Positions 45,784-54,580 are shown, numbered from the stretch's first letter. The stretch is 64,000 bases of DNA from Flavobacteriales bacterium UBA3477 (GCA_002378005.1 DFQY01000030.1:1-64000), one strand, 5' to 3'. Numbers and translations are program-made. The notes: generated by a model not told the origin, from the letters alone.

Positions 45784-46947
45784 ATGAGTCGTATTCTCAT
45801 CATTGAAGATGAAGACGGTATCCGCCGTGTATTGAAGAAAATCTTGCTCGAGGAAGATTCGGCGCGCGAGGTGCACGAGGCAGCCGATGGCAAAGCCGGT
45901 GTAGAAGCCTTCGGTGATGGGGCCTGGGATTTGGTCTTTTGTGATATCAAGATGCCTCAAATGGACGGCACTGAAGCGTTGGACCGCATGATGGCCGTTA
46001 ATCCAGAAGTACCCGTGATCATGATCAGCGGACATGGAGATATCAATACTGCTGTTGATTGTTTGAAGAAAGGAGCATTCGATTATTTGCCGAAGCCACC
46101 GGATTTGAATCGATTGCTGAGTACTGTTCGCAATGCACTGGACAAGAAGAGTTTGGTGCAAGAGGTGAAGACCCTAAAGAAAAAGGTGAACAAGCAGTAC
46201 ACCATGGTTGGCGAAAGTGCCGGCATGGAAGAGTTGAAATCACTCATTGATAAGGTTGCGCCGTCCGAGGCTCGCGTATTGATTACGGGACCAAACGGCA
46301 GCGGAAAAGAATTGGTCGCGCATCATATTCATCAGAAGAGCGAGCGCAGTGGCCAACCATTGATTGAAGTCAATTGTGCAGCCATTCCCTCTGAGCTCAT
46401 TGAAAGTGAACTTTTCGGTCATAAGAAAGGGGCCTTTACGGGAGCGCAGAAGGACCGCAAGGGAAAATTTGAATTGGCCCATGGGGGAACACTCTTCCTA
46501 GATGAGATTGGCGATATGAGTCTGAGTGCGCAGGCCAAGGTGCTTCGAGCCTTGCAAGAGCACAAAATCACTCCGGTGGGTGGCGATCGTAGCATAAAGG
46601 TGGATGTGCGTGTGTTAGCAGCGACCAATAAAGACTTGCGCAAGGAGATTGCGGAGGGAAAATTCCGCGAAGACCTCTACCACCGCTTGAGCGTGATTGT
46701 GATTGAAGTACCAGGGTTGAATGACCGCAAGGATGATATCCCAGCGTTGGCGGAGCACTTCTTGAAGAATGTGGCCGGTGAATACGGCGCGGCACAAAAA
46801 TCCATTGCCTCAGGTGCCATTGCTGCCTTGCAGGATTACGACTGGACAGGAAACATCCGTGAGTTCCGCAATGTGATGGAGCGTTTACACATCTTGGGAG
46901 GTGCCGAAATTTCCCAGGAGGATGTACTAAAGTTCGCGCATAAATAA
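45784..46947 (+). CDS. NtrC-type sigma-54 activator lacking a DNA-binding domain
   Basis: 387 residues. The receiver domain (1-120) has phospho-acceptor Asp54 in VFCDIKMPQMDG. A helical linker precedes the AAA+ domain (about 145-385) with Walker A ITGPNGSGKEL, the sigma-54 contact loop GAFTGA, Walker B GGTLFLDEIGD and the arginine-finger region. The protein ends at FAHK just after the AAA+ lid, where NtrC proteins normally carry 60-90 more residues with a Fis-type helix-turn-helix. It may act from solution on sigma-54 holoenzyme, or with a DNA-binding partner. No cognate histidine kinase is adjacent. A stop is followed by a promoter for the next gene, so the end looks genuine. Confidence 0.88.
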   Translation: MSRILIIEDEDGIRRVLKKILLEEDSAREVHEAADGKAGVEAFGDGAWDLVFCDIKMPQMDGTEALDRMMAVNPEVPVIMISGHGDINTAVDCLKKGAFDYLPKPPDLNRLLSTVRNALDKKSLVQEVKTLKKKVNKQYTMVGESAGMEELKSLIDKVAPSEARVLITGPNGSGKELVAHHIHQKSERSGQPLIEVNCAAIPSELIESELFGHKKGAFTGAQKDRKGKFELAHGGTLFLDEIGDMSLSAQAKVLRALQEHKITPVGGDRSIKVDVRVLAATNKDLRKEIAEGKFREDLYHRLSVIVIEVPGLNDRKDDIPALAEHFLKNVAGEYGAAQKSIASGAIAALQDYDWTGNIREFRNVMERLHILGGAEISQEDVLKFAHK

Positions 46948-46950
46948 GCG

Positions 46951-46958
46951 TACTTTTG
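46951..46958 (+). promoter_or_regulatory. -7 promoter box of the 75-residue gene
   Basis: TACTTTTG, a perfect TAnnTTTG, starts 4 nt after the regulator's stop codon and lies 19 nt before the ATG at 46978. Confidence 0.6.
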
Positions 46959-46977
46959 TCGCAGTAAAAGTAAACCC

Positions 46978-47205
46978 ATGGACTTCCCAAAATTCTTAGT
47001 AGCCGACAACACGGATCTTCCGGATGCAGTATATATAGTGCATACCGAATTCCCAGCGTTCATTTTAAACCTGGAGAACGACGAGGTTAAGTGGTTGGAC
47101 GACATCACGGATGAAAGCGAAGGCGACCTGACCAAGACCTTGGAAGGGCTGATCGCAGAAGCCGAAGATTTCTATACTCGCGAAGTCGAGCGCTACAACC
47201 TGTAA
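46978..47205 (+). CDS. Small acidic protein, conserved-hypothetical type
   Basis: 75 residues, strongly acidic (many Asp and Glu, few Lys or Arg), with no signal or membrane segment. N-terminal half VYIVHTEFPAFILNLENDEVKWLDD looks like a small beta sheet; the C-terminal half EGLIAEAEDFYTREVERYNL is helical. I do not recognise a family. It has its own promoter and lies 6 nt before the MATE gene, so the two are probably co-transcribed. Coding status is supported by the promoter, the tight spacing and unbroken sensible codon use. Confidence 0.75.
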   Translation: MDFPKFLVADNTDLPDAVYIVHTEFPAFILNLENDEVKWLDDITDESEGDLTKTLEGLIAEAEDFYTREVERYNL

Positions 47206-47211
47206 GCCACT

Positions 47212-48558
47212 GTGGCCTATAGCTGGACAACATACCGCACTCAATATGGGGTGAGTTTGAAATTAGCCTATCCTGTCATGGTGGGCCAATTAGGTCAAAT
47301 TCTGGTATCCGTCGCCGACTCCATCATGGTCGGTAAATTTCTAGGAACTATTCCTCTTGCAGCCATTTCCTTGGCTGTTTCAATCTTAATCATCCCAATG
47401 GTTTTTGCCATTGGCGTAGCCTTCGGATTGACCCCATTGATTGCCGGCGCGGACGGAAAAGATGATCCTGCTGAGGCAGTGAAGTATTTTAAAAACGGAC
47501 TTGTGCTCAACTCCGTATTGGGATTGTTAGTCTATGGTGTTTTGGCCATTTTTGCCCAATTCGCCCATCTCCTGGGACAAGACGAACGCGTAGTGACTGA
47601 AGCTATGCCCTACCTGCACATTGTAGGTTTCTCTATCGTTCCGATGATGGCCTTTTTTGCTTTTAAACAGTTTGCAGAAGGCTTGAGTGATACCAAGGCG
47701 GGCATGCGTGTGAGTTTGGTCTCGAACTTGTTGAATATCCTATTGAATTACCCCCTCATCACCGGTTGGGGACCGTTCCCGGAATTGGGATTAGCGGGAG
47801 CCGCAGTCTCTACACTTGGTACGCGATTCTTAATGGTAGCGGGCATGGCCATCTACATTCGAAAACACAAAAAGTTCGCCGAGTATTGGTCACATTGGAG
47901 AAGTACAGACATTACTTGGCGAAGCATTCGCGATATTCTCGCTATTGGGGTGCCGAGCGGATTACAATTGGTTTTTGAAGCTGGTGCCTTTGCTATGAGC
48001 GGTGTGATTGTGGGAATGATTGGCCCCGTGCAACAAGCCGCCCATCAAATTGCATTAAACATTGCCTCGGTCAGTTATATGATGGTCAGTGGCCTAGGAG
48101 CGGCGGCGACCATTCGCGTGGGCAATCAGCTCGGCAAACGAGATATCCCAATGCTCCGACTGGCTGGACAAAGCCTTTTCCATCTCACACTGGCCATGAT
48201 GGTTTTGACCATGATTTTATTGATCAGTCTGCGCAACCTCTTGCCGGAATTCTATAGCTCGGATCCAGAGGTATTGCAGTACACCGCCGTTCTCATGATT
48301 GCTGCTGGAATCTTCCAGCTGCCCGATGGACTACAAGCTACCACCTTAGGCGCATTACGAGGTGTACAGGATGTGAACATCCCGACCATTATCGCATTTA
48401 TCGCCTATTGGGTCATTGCTGTACCGATGTGTTATTACCTCGGCATCACCGAAACAATGGGACCCCTAGGAGTTTGGATTGGACTGACCATTGGGTTAGT
48501 CCTAGCTTCCATTGCCTTGTACTGGCGATTCCAGCACAAGGTGCACCGCATCGATTAA
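47212..48558 (+). CDS. MATE-family multidrug/cation efflux transporter
   Basis: 448 residues with twelve predicted membrane segments in two homologous halves. The N-terminal half begins YGVSLKLAYPVMVGQLGQILVSVADSIMVGKFLGTIPLAA, and the second half repeats it at IRDILAIGVPSGLQLVFEAGAFAMSGVIVGMIG. This is the DinF/NorM type of Na+ or H+ antiporter. The start codon is GTG at 47212; the first ATG (47278) would remove half of the first helix. Its stop codon overlaps that of the convergent M3 peptidase in a TTAA. Confidence 0.93.
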   Translation: MAYSWTTYRTQYGVSLKLAYPVMVGQLGQILVSVADSIMVGKFLGTIPLAAISLAVSILIIPMVFAIGVAFGLTPLIAGADGKDDPAEAVKYFKNGLVLNSVLGLLVYGVLAIFAQFAHLLGQDERVVTEAMPYLHIVGFSIVPMMAFFAFKQFAEGLSDTKAGMRVSLVSNLLNILLNYPLITGWGPFPELGLAGAAVSTLGTRFLMVAGMAIYIRKHKKFAEYWSHWRSTDITWRSIRDILAIGVPSGLQLVFEAGAFAMSGVIVGMIGPVQQAAHQIALNIASVSYMMVSGLGAAATIRVGNQLGKRDIPMLRLAGQSLFHLTLAMMVLTMILLISLRNLLPEFYSSDPEVLQYTAVLMIAAGIFQLPDGLQATTLGALRGVQDVNIPTIIAFIAYWVIAVPMCYYLGITETMGPLGVWIGLTIGLVLASIALYWRFQHKVHRID

Positions 48559-50579
48559 GCCGCGATTCCCGCGCGTTTCAATAGCGCATCTACCTTCGGC
48601 TCACGTCCACGGAACTTCTTGTACAATTCATCAGGCGCCACGGTACCACCGCTGCTCAGTACCACCGCAAAATCCGTGGCTACGGTTTCATTGAAAATTC
48701 CCTCTTCTTCGAAACGCTCAAACGCATCTGCATCCAATACCTCAGCCCATTTATAGCTGTAGTATCCTGCACTATATCCGCCCTGGAAAATATGACTGAA
48801 GGCCGTGCTCGATAAGGTGCCTTCCAACGCTTCGAACAGTGAGGTTTCCTTCAAGGCCTCCGCTTCGTGCTCGGCCACCGATCCTGTGAAGGGTTCGTTG
48901 CGGGCGTGCCAGCTCAGGTCTAAGTACCCGAAGTTGAGTTGGCGGAGAGTCATGTAGCCCTCTAAGAAAGTTTGGCTTTCCTTAATCTTATCAATAAAGG
49001 ATTGAGGCAAAATTTCGCCTGTTTCATAATGCATGGCAAACAAGGCTAATGCCTCGGGCTGGTAGCACCAATTCTCCATAATCTGAGAAGGCAATTCCAC
49101 AAAATCCCAATACACCGACGTCCCCGTCAATGAAGGATACGTGCCCTTGGCCATCATCCCGTGCAGGGCATGACCAAATTCATGGAACAAGGTGGTCACC
49201 TCGTTGAAGGTCAACAGCGACGGCTTAGTCGCCGTTGGTTTTGTAAAGTTACAGACGATGCTAATGTGCGGTCGTACCTCGGTACCCCCTTCTGCATACA
49301 TGCTACGGTAGCTTGTCATCCAAGCACCCGCGCGCTTTCCGTCCCTTGGGAAGAAATCTGCATAGAATAGACTAAGGAATGTACCCTCGTGATCAAAGAC
49401 CTCGTATGCATCCACATCTTCGTGGTATACACTCACCGTATCCGTCGGCTTGAACGTCAAACCAAAGAGCTTACCCGCCACTGCAAACGCACCGTCCAAG
49501 ACGTTTTCCAGTTGGAAGTACGGTTTCAAAGCTTGGTCGTCCAAGCTCAGTGTCGCTTTCTTTAATTTCTCTGCCCAGTAGCTAAAATCCCACGCTTGCA
49601 AGGGCATTTCTGCGCCCTCACTTGCCGCAAAATCACTCACCTCGGCCAAATCTTTCTGAGCTGCAGGCGTTGCCACAGTCTTCAGGTGGTCGAGAAACTC
49701 AAATACCGTCTCGGGCGTTTTAGCCATACGCTTGCTCAAGGTCAACGCCGCATGAGATTCGAAGCCCAATAATTTGGCACGTTCTAATCGCAAGTTGACG
49801 ATCTCGCGAATCACTTCTTCGTTATTGTGTTCGTTCACCTGAGCACCACGCGAAGCATAAGCAGTATAGAAATGCTTGCGCAACCCTGAGTTCTCCGCAT
49901 ATTTCATTATACTGATGTACGTAGGCATATCCAAGCCAAGGAGGTAACCGGTTTTTTCCTTTGAAGTGGCCAATTCTGCCGCAGCATCCACCGCATCTTC
50001 TGGCAACCCTGCCAGCACCGTCACATCCTCTGTGTGGTATTCAAACGCCTGCGTCTCCGCCAACACGTGCTCCCCAAAGGTCAAACTCAAAGTACTCAAA
50101 CGTTCGTTTAACGTCTTTAATCGGTCCCGGTCAGCGCCTTGCAACAAGGCCCCATTGCGCACATAGCCTTCATAGGTCTCCTTCAGCAGTCGTTCCTGCT
50201 CCGCACTCAACCCCTCTTCAGCTTGATCCACTACCTCCATAATGCGTAAAAACAACGGCTCGTTCAACAAGGTCTGGCTACTGAATGCAGTAAGCTTGGG
50301 TGAGAAGCTGCGCGCGATTTCTTGAATCTCCCTATTGGTTTCCGCACTGTTCAAATTGAAAAAGCAGCTGCTGATCATATTCAACTCGTTCGTCGAAAAC
50401 TCCAGTGCCTCCACCGTATTGGCGAAGGTAGGAGCATCCGGATTTGACACAATGTCTTCTTGACGCTGCTCGGACACCGCGATCCAATGATCGAGGGCGG
50501 GCATAAAATGTGCTGGGGCAATGGAGTCGAAGTCCAAACTACCGTGTGCAGTCTGAGGGAAATCAATCAGTGGGTTCAT
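48555..50579 (-). CDS. M3-family metallopeptidase (oligopeptidase A/Dcp-like)
   Basis: 674-residue cytoplasmic zinc peptidase (no signal peptide) that degrades short peptides, including cleaved signal peptides in E. coli. The active site is TLFHEFGHALHGMM (HExxH), with the third ligand Glu in WDFVELPSQIMENW. It has a helical N-terminal half and a C-terminal His/Tyr loop (GGYSAGYYSYKWAEV). The start MNPLIDF at 50579 is chosen because the earlier Met would run across the promoter box at 50603-50610. It diverges from copA, and its end overlaps the MATE gene by 4 nt. Confidence 0.93.
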   Translation of the reverse strand: MNPLIDFPQTAHGSLDFDSIAPAHFMPALDHWIAVSEQRQEDIVSNPDAPTFANTVEALEFSTNELNMISSCFFNLNSAETNREIQEIARSFSPKLTAFSSQTLLNEPLFLRIMEVVDQAEEGLSAEQERLLKETYEGYVRNGALLQGADRDRLKTLNERLSTLSLTFGEHVLAETQAFEYHTEDVTVLAGLPEDAVDAAAELATSKEKTGYLLGLDMPTYISIMKYAENSGLRKHFYTAYASRGAQVNEHNNEEVIREIVNLRLERAKLLGFESHAALTLSKRMAKTPETVFEFLDHLKTVATPAAQKDLAEVSDFAASEGAEMPLQAWDFSYWAEKLKKATLSLDDQALKPYFQLENVLDGAFAVAGKLFGLTFKPTDTVSVYHEDVDAYEVFDHEGTFLSLFYADFFPRDGKRAGAWMTSYRSMYAEGGTEVRPHISIVCNFTKPTATKPSLLTFNEVTTLFHEFGHALHGMMAKGTYPSLTGTSVYWDFVELPSQIMENWCYQPEALALFAMHYETGEILPQSFIDKIKESQTFLEGYMTLRQLNFGYLDLSWHARNEPFTGSVAEHEAEALKETSLFEALEGTLSSTAFSHIFQGGYSAGYYSYKWAEVLDADAFERFEEEGIFNETVATDFAVVLSSGGTVAPDELYKKFRGREPKVDALLKRAGIAA

Positions 50580-50602
50580 AAGGGCAGTGCTAATTTCTCT
50601 TT

Positions 50603-50610
50603 CAAAGATA
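50603..50610 (-). promoter_or_regulatory. -7 promoter box of the M3 peptidase gene
   Basis: TATCTTTG on the minus strand is a perfect TAnnTTTG, 23 nt before the ATG at 50579. It is divergent from the copA box 21 nt away. Confidence 0.6.
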
Positions 50611-50631
50611 ACGTGTAGCGCGCGCAATACC

Positions 50632-50639
50632 TACCTTTG
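50632..50639 (+). promoter_or_regulatory. -7 promoter box four bases before copA
   Basis: TACCTTTG is a perfect TAnnTTTG placed exactly 4 nt (GAGT) before the ATG at 50644. With the usual geometry, transcription would begin at or within a base or two of the start codon. Confidence 0.6.
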
Positions 50640-50643
50640 GAGT

Positions 50644-52797
50644 ATGGCAAATGAGCGAGTAAATTGGGCCTTAAGCGGAATGACCTGCGCAGGTTGTGCA
50701 CACAGCGCACACACCATTGCTGAAGGGATGCCCGGCATTTCTGAGGTCCAAGTCCGTTATGCCAGTGGCGCCTTTAAAGCGACCATCGACCATTCCGCAT
50801 TCGACCTAAATAGCCTCAAGGAAAATTTAGCCAAAGCCGGGTACGGGCTCACCACGGAATACCGCACGCCGCAAGAACGCATCGCCAGCCAGCACAGCGC
50901 CTTACAACGCAAGCGAAATGAATTAATCCTAGCCACCACCCTTGCCTTACCGCTGTTGGTCATCGGAATGATGCACCTCATGGCACCGTGGGTGATGGGG
51001 GTCCAATTCCTTCTTGCCCTCGTCCTCACCGCCTACTTTGGTCGTCACATCCACAAAAAGGCCTTTCAACTCGCCCTCAACCTCGCCACAAACATGGACA
51101 CCCTTGTGTCCCTCGGCTCTTTGGTGGCCTTCGCCTTCTCCATCGTGGGTTGGATCAACCACCAACACCAACAGATTTATTTTGAAAGTGCCGGACTGAT
51201 CATCTATTTCATCCTCATCGGCAAGTACCTCGAGGACCGTGGCAAGGCTTCCAACGGCAAAGCGTTGGCGGAGCTCATTGCACTTCAGCCACAGCAGGCA
51301 TTGCGCGTAGAAGATGGGAAGGAAGAACTGGTACCGGTGGAGGTATTGGAATTAGACCAATTCATTCGTATCCAACCCGCCGAGCGCGTGCCCGTAGATG
51401 GCATTGTCGTCGAAGGACTTTCCACCATTGATGAAAGCACCTTCACTGGCGAACCCCTACCCGTAGATAAAAAACAAGGTGCCAAGATTTGGGCAGGCAC
51501 CCTTAATGGTTCCGGAGGGTTGCTCGTCCAAGTGACCCACACCGGTCGCACCAGTGCGCTGGGAAATATTATCGATGCCGTGGTCGAAGCTCAAGGGACG
51601 GCCGCACCCATAGAAGCATTGACCGACCGCATATCCAAAATTTTTGTGCCTACTATCCTGGCCATGAGCTTGGCGATCGGAGTGTTTTGGCATTTCTTCA
51701 TGGACAGCCCTAAAGCGTTGATCTATGCCATTGATGTACTGGTCATCGCCTGCCCATGCGCCCTTGGGCTTGCGACACCGTTGGCCATGGTTGCCGCCAC
51801 GGGAATAGGCAGTAAAAACGGTCTATTGATTAAAAATGCGGCGGCCCTACAAACGGCCCAAGACTTGAAATTTGCGCTGCTCGATAAAACGGGCACCTTG
51901 ACGTTGGGCAAGCCGACGGTATTAGAACTGAATTGGTACCAAAACCATTCAGACCTCCAAATTCAGGCCTTTACCGCGCTGAACTCGAAGGGCACACACC
52001 CCTTGAACCATGCGCTTGCAACACACCTCGCCGCCAACAATTCCGGTGCTCTGCCTACCATCAAACGTTTTAAAGCGCTCCCAGGAAAAGGCATTCAAGG
52101 AAAGATTGACGGTCTCACCTACTACCTCGGCTCTGCCAATTTCTTCTGTGAAATCTGCAACACCGAACCCCCGACCCTCACACAAACTCACAGCCTCTTC
52201 TTCACCGATGAAGGTATCATGGCCACGGTGAGTTTCGAGGATGCCCTTCACCCGGACGCCCCCGCCCTAATCCAACAACTCAACGACCTCGGCATTGTAC
52301 CTATCGTTGCCTCGGGCGATACACCTGCTGCCGTCGCCCAATGCGCCACGGCCCTCGGCATCAAATTCCACCACGGCGGCCTCCTGCCACAGGACAAACT
52401 CGCCCTCGTTCAAGAATACCAAAAGCGCGGCCGCACACTTATGCTCGGGGACGGCATCAACGACGCCATTGCCCTAAATGCAGCAGATATAGGCATGTCA
52501 ATGGCCCACGGCACCGCTGTAGCACAAGAGAGCGCAGATATCGTTTTGACCCGCGAAGGCCTGCCCCAGATGAGCCAATTCTTCGTCCTCAGCCGGCTCA
52601 CCATGCAAACCATCAAAGGCAATCTCTGGTGGGCGTTCGGCTACAACATCATTGCCATTCCCATCGCTGCCGGCGCCTTCTCGGTGGCATACGGTCTAGA
52701 ATTAACCCCAATGATGGCAAGTATTGCCATGAGTTTTAGTAGTTTAGGCGTTGTGGCTAATTCGCTGCGCATGCACAACAAATCCCTATCAAAATGA
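50644..52797 (+). CDS. copA: Copper-exporting P1B-type ATPase
   Basis: 717 residues. An N-terminal heavy-metal-associated domain (about 1-70) has GMTCAGC. The membrane metal site is IACPCALGLATP, the phosphorylation site LLDKTGTLTLGK, and the hinge MLGDGINDAIAL. The YN pair in GYNIIAIP and the MSFSSLGVVANS segment in the last helices are the Cu(I)-specific P1B-1 signature. It pumps Cu(I) out of the cytoplasm. The start at 50644 is favoured by the GMTCAGC spacing and the adjacent -7 box. The stop overlaps the next gene in an ATGA. Confidence 0.94.
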   Translation: MANERVNWALSGMTCAGCAHSAHTIAEGMPGISEVQVRYASGAFKATIDHSAFDLNSLKENLAKAGYGLTTEYRTPQERIASQHSALQRKRNELILATTLALPLLVIGMMHLMAPWVMGVQFLLALVLTAYFGRHIHKKAFQLALNLATNMDTLVSLGSLVAFAFSIVGWINHQHQQIYFESAGLIIYFILIGKYLEDRGKASNGKALAELIALQPQQALRVEDGKEELVPVEVLELDQFIRIQPAERVPVDGIVVEGLSTIDESTFTGEPLPVDKKQGAKIWAGTLNGSGGLLVQVTHTGRTSALGNIIDAVVEAQGTAAPIEALTDRISKIFVPTILAMSLAIGVFWHFFMDSPKALIYAIDVLVIACPCALGLATPLAMVAATGIGSKNGLLIKNAAALQTAQDLKFALLDKTGTLTLGKPTVLELNWYQNHSDLQIQAFTALNSKGTHPLNHALATHLAANNSGALPTIKRFKALPGKGIQGKIDGLTYYLGSANFFCEICNTEPPTLTQTHSLFFTDEGIMATVSFEDALHPDAPALIQQLNDLGIVPIVASGDTPAAVAQCATALGIKFHHGGLLPQDKLALVQEYQKRGRTLMLGDGINDAIALNAADIGMSMAHGTAVAQESADIVLTREGLPQMSQFFVLSRLTMQTIKGNLWWAFGYNIIAIPIAAGAFSVAYGLELTPMMASIAMSFSSLGVVANSLRMHNKSLSK

Positions 52798-52985
52798 CCA
52801 TTAATTCAAAAATCAATTGTGGCGGATGTATCGCCAAAGTCAATACCGACCTGAACGAACTTCTTGGAGAAGGAAATTGGTCCGTAGATACTTCCCTGCC
52901 TAATAAACCATTGACCTTCTCAGACGATGCCGATATGGACGATGTCCTCGACGTTCTTGAGAAGCACAACATGATCGCCGACTGA
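52794..52985 (+). CDS. Short HMA-like putative copper chaperone
   Basis: 63 residues. The N-terminal KINCGGCIAKVN has the CxxC metal site of heavy-metal-associated domains at the correct place (loop before helix 1). The end DVLDVLEKHNMIAD matches helix 2 of that fold. The middle is slightly short (63 against about 68-70), so a strand or loop is trimmed. The position 4 nt inside the copA end (ATGA) supports a CopZ-like role, delivering Cu(I) to CopA. Its stop overlaps the glycosyltransferase start (TGATG). Confidence 0.75.
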   Translation: MTINSKINCGGCIAKVNTDLNELLGEGNWSVDTSLPNKPLTFSDDADMDDVLDVLEKHNMIAD

Positions 52986-54028
52986 TGCATATTGCCTTTG
53001 TGGCACGAAAAACCCTGTATAGCCAACCCGGCGGAGATACAGTGCAGGTGGAGCAAAGTGCAGCAGCACTGCGCCGCCAAGGCCACAATGTGAGTATCAT
53101 CTCCTCCGGCACCTCCTTACCGGACAACATTGACGTCCTCCACGGATTTAACCTCGGACGACCGGCGGACTTACTACCCTATTTCACCTCCTTTCCAGGA
53201 AAGAAAGTCTTGAGCAGCATCTATGTAGATTACGCATTGGCGGATTCCGTTCGCTTCCACCTCCTCTACAAACTCTTGGGCAAGCACGGACTAGAGCATA
53301 TGAAAACGTTGGCCCGAGCCTTAAACGGCTCGGACCGATGGCCGGGCCTCGCCTACGCGCTGCGAGGACAGCGCCGAAGCGTACAAGCCCTGCTCAAACA
53401 CACCCACACGGTGCTCACCTCCTCCGATAGCGAGGCCCGTCGCCTCGAACAAGATTTTGGTGCGTTGCCGAAAACCATTACCGTGCCCTTGGGCGTGGCG
53501 GAGGAATTCCTCACACCGCCGAAGGAAGGGGCAAAGGAAGGCATATTGATGCTGGGTAGATTAGAATGGCTGAAGAACCAAAAGACAGTCATTCAATGGG
53601 CAAGCAAGCGCCACTGGCCACTGACAGTCGTGGGAGATCCCAATAAAAATCAACAGGGCTACTACCGTGAATGCAAAGCGATGGCCGGCGAGACCATCAG
53701 CTTCTTGCCGCACACTGGCGGCGAAGAACTACTGGCCTTGCTGGATTCCCACAAACTGCTCCTAATCCCCTCCCATTTTGAATCCTTCTCGTTGGTCGGT
53801 TGGGAAGCTGCAGCCAGGGGCATGAAGGTGCTGTTTAACGAGGTGGCTGATATGGAAGAAACCCTCGCGCCCATTGGTGAAGGGATAGATTTTTCGGACG
53901 AAGCCGCCTGTACCTTGCGCATTCAAGAAGCCCTGTCCGAACCAGTGGACATAAAAAAATCCCAAGCCCTGCTCGAAGGCAGATCTTGGGATCAAATTGT
54001 CATGCAGATTCTAGCAGCGTACGCTTAA
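52985..54028 (+). CDS. Glycosyltransferase family 4-like protein
   Basis: 347-residue GT-B enzyme. The N-terminal domain opens HIAFVARKTLYSQPGGDTVQVEQSAAALRRQGH, the GT4 acceptor-side glycine loop. The C-terminal nucleotide-sugar domain has ILMLGRLEWLKNQK and the donor-site SHFESFSLVGWEAAARGMKV, with the E-x7-E motif. Acceptor and sugar are unknown. It is translationally coupled to the mini chaperone (1-nt overlap) although it has no obvious link to copper. Its stop directly abuts the convergent lipoprotein gene. Confidence 0.85.
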   Translation: MHIAFVARKTLYSQPGGDTVQVEQSAAALRRQGHNVSIISSGTSLPDNIDVLHGFNLGRPADLLPYFTSFPGKKVLSSIYVDYALADSVRFHLLYKLLGKHGLEHMKTLARALNGSDRWPGLAYALRGQRRSVQALLKHTHTVLTSSDSEARRLEQDFGALPKTITVPLGVAEEFLTPPKEGAKEGILMLGRLEWLKNQKTVIQWASKRHWPLTVVGDPNKNQQGYYRECKAMAGETISFLPHTGGEELLALLDSHKLLLIPSHFESFSLVGWEAAARGMKVLFNEVADMEETLAPIGEGIDFSDEAACTLRIQEALSEPVDIKKSQALLEGRSWDQIVMQILAAYA

Positions 54029-54580
54029 CTAGCGCATTTTCTCCATTTCTTTTTCGTAGGTCTCCTTGAACTTCTCATAGTTGTAGTCCACCATGATCTT
54101 ATCGTTCTTGCTCAAAGCCTTGTAGTAATCCTTTACGATTTTTTCACCGTCCAATTCTATGGCGATGTAGTACTTGAACTTTCCAGTTGACGCCACTTGA
54201 GTTACTCGGTCACACACAACAACCGCACCGCTGATACGCTCGTCAATGACCGTGCGTGAGTTCTCTTCGAAGCGCTCTAAAACCTCTTCGACGTTGTTCA
54301 CCTCTGTGCTCTTCACGTAGTTATCAGCAACGACTTTCATTGTGCTGTTCACCATTCCTGCAAGCTCAGTACGCGCGTTGCTCAAGGCTTTTTTCTTGGC
54401 CACATTCATGTCCGCACTCTCGCCGAAGCTGTATACACGGAATGTTTTGTTGTCGCTCTTGAATTCTGAACAAGGCAATACTTGCTCAATTTCTCCCTTA
54501 GGCACTTTGGTTTTAGAACCACAGCTCGCCAGCAACAAACTTGCGCTAACTGCTGCAACAAATAGTACTCTCCCTTTCAT
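54029..54580 (-). CDS. Lipoprotein of unknown function
   Basis: 183 residues with a clear lipobox (LLASC, Cys at about 20) after a basic start (MKGRVLF). The mature part has SFGESADMNVAKKKALSNARTELAGMVNSTMKVVADNY, which resembles the helical N-terminal motif of LPP20/LpoB-like lipoproteins (AxxxAxxxARxxLA). It then has a beta segment, KFKYYIAIELDGEKIVKDYYKAL. The resemblance is to fold pattern only. The 3' end abuts the convergent glycosyltransferase with no gap. No convincing -7 box is seen in the 79 nt upstream. Confidence 0.75.
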   Translation of the reverse strand: MKGRVLFVAAVSASLLLASCGSKTKVPKGEIEQVLPCSEFKSDNKTFRVYSFGESADMNVAKKKALSNARTELAGMVNSTMKVVADNYVKSTEVNNVEEVLERFEENSRTVIDERISGAVVVCDRVTQVASTGKFKYYIAIELDGEKIVKDYYKALSKNDKIMVDYNYEKFKETYEKEMEKMR

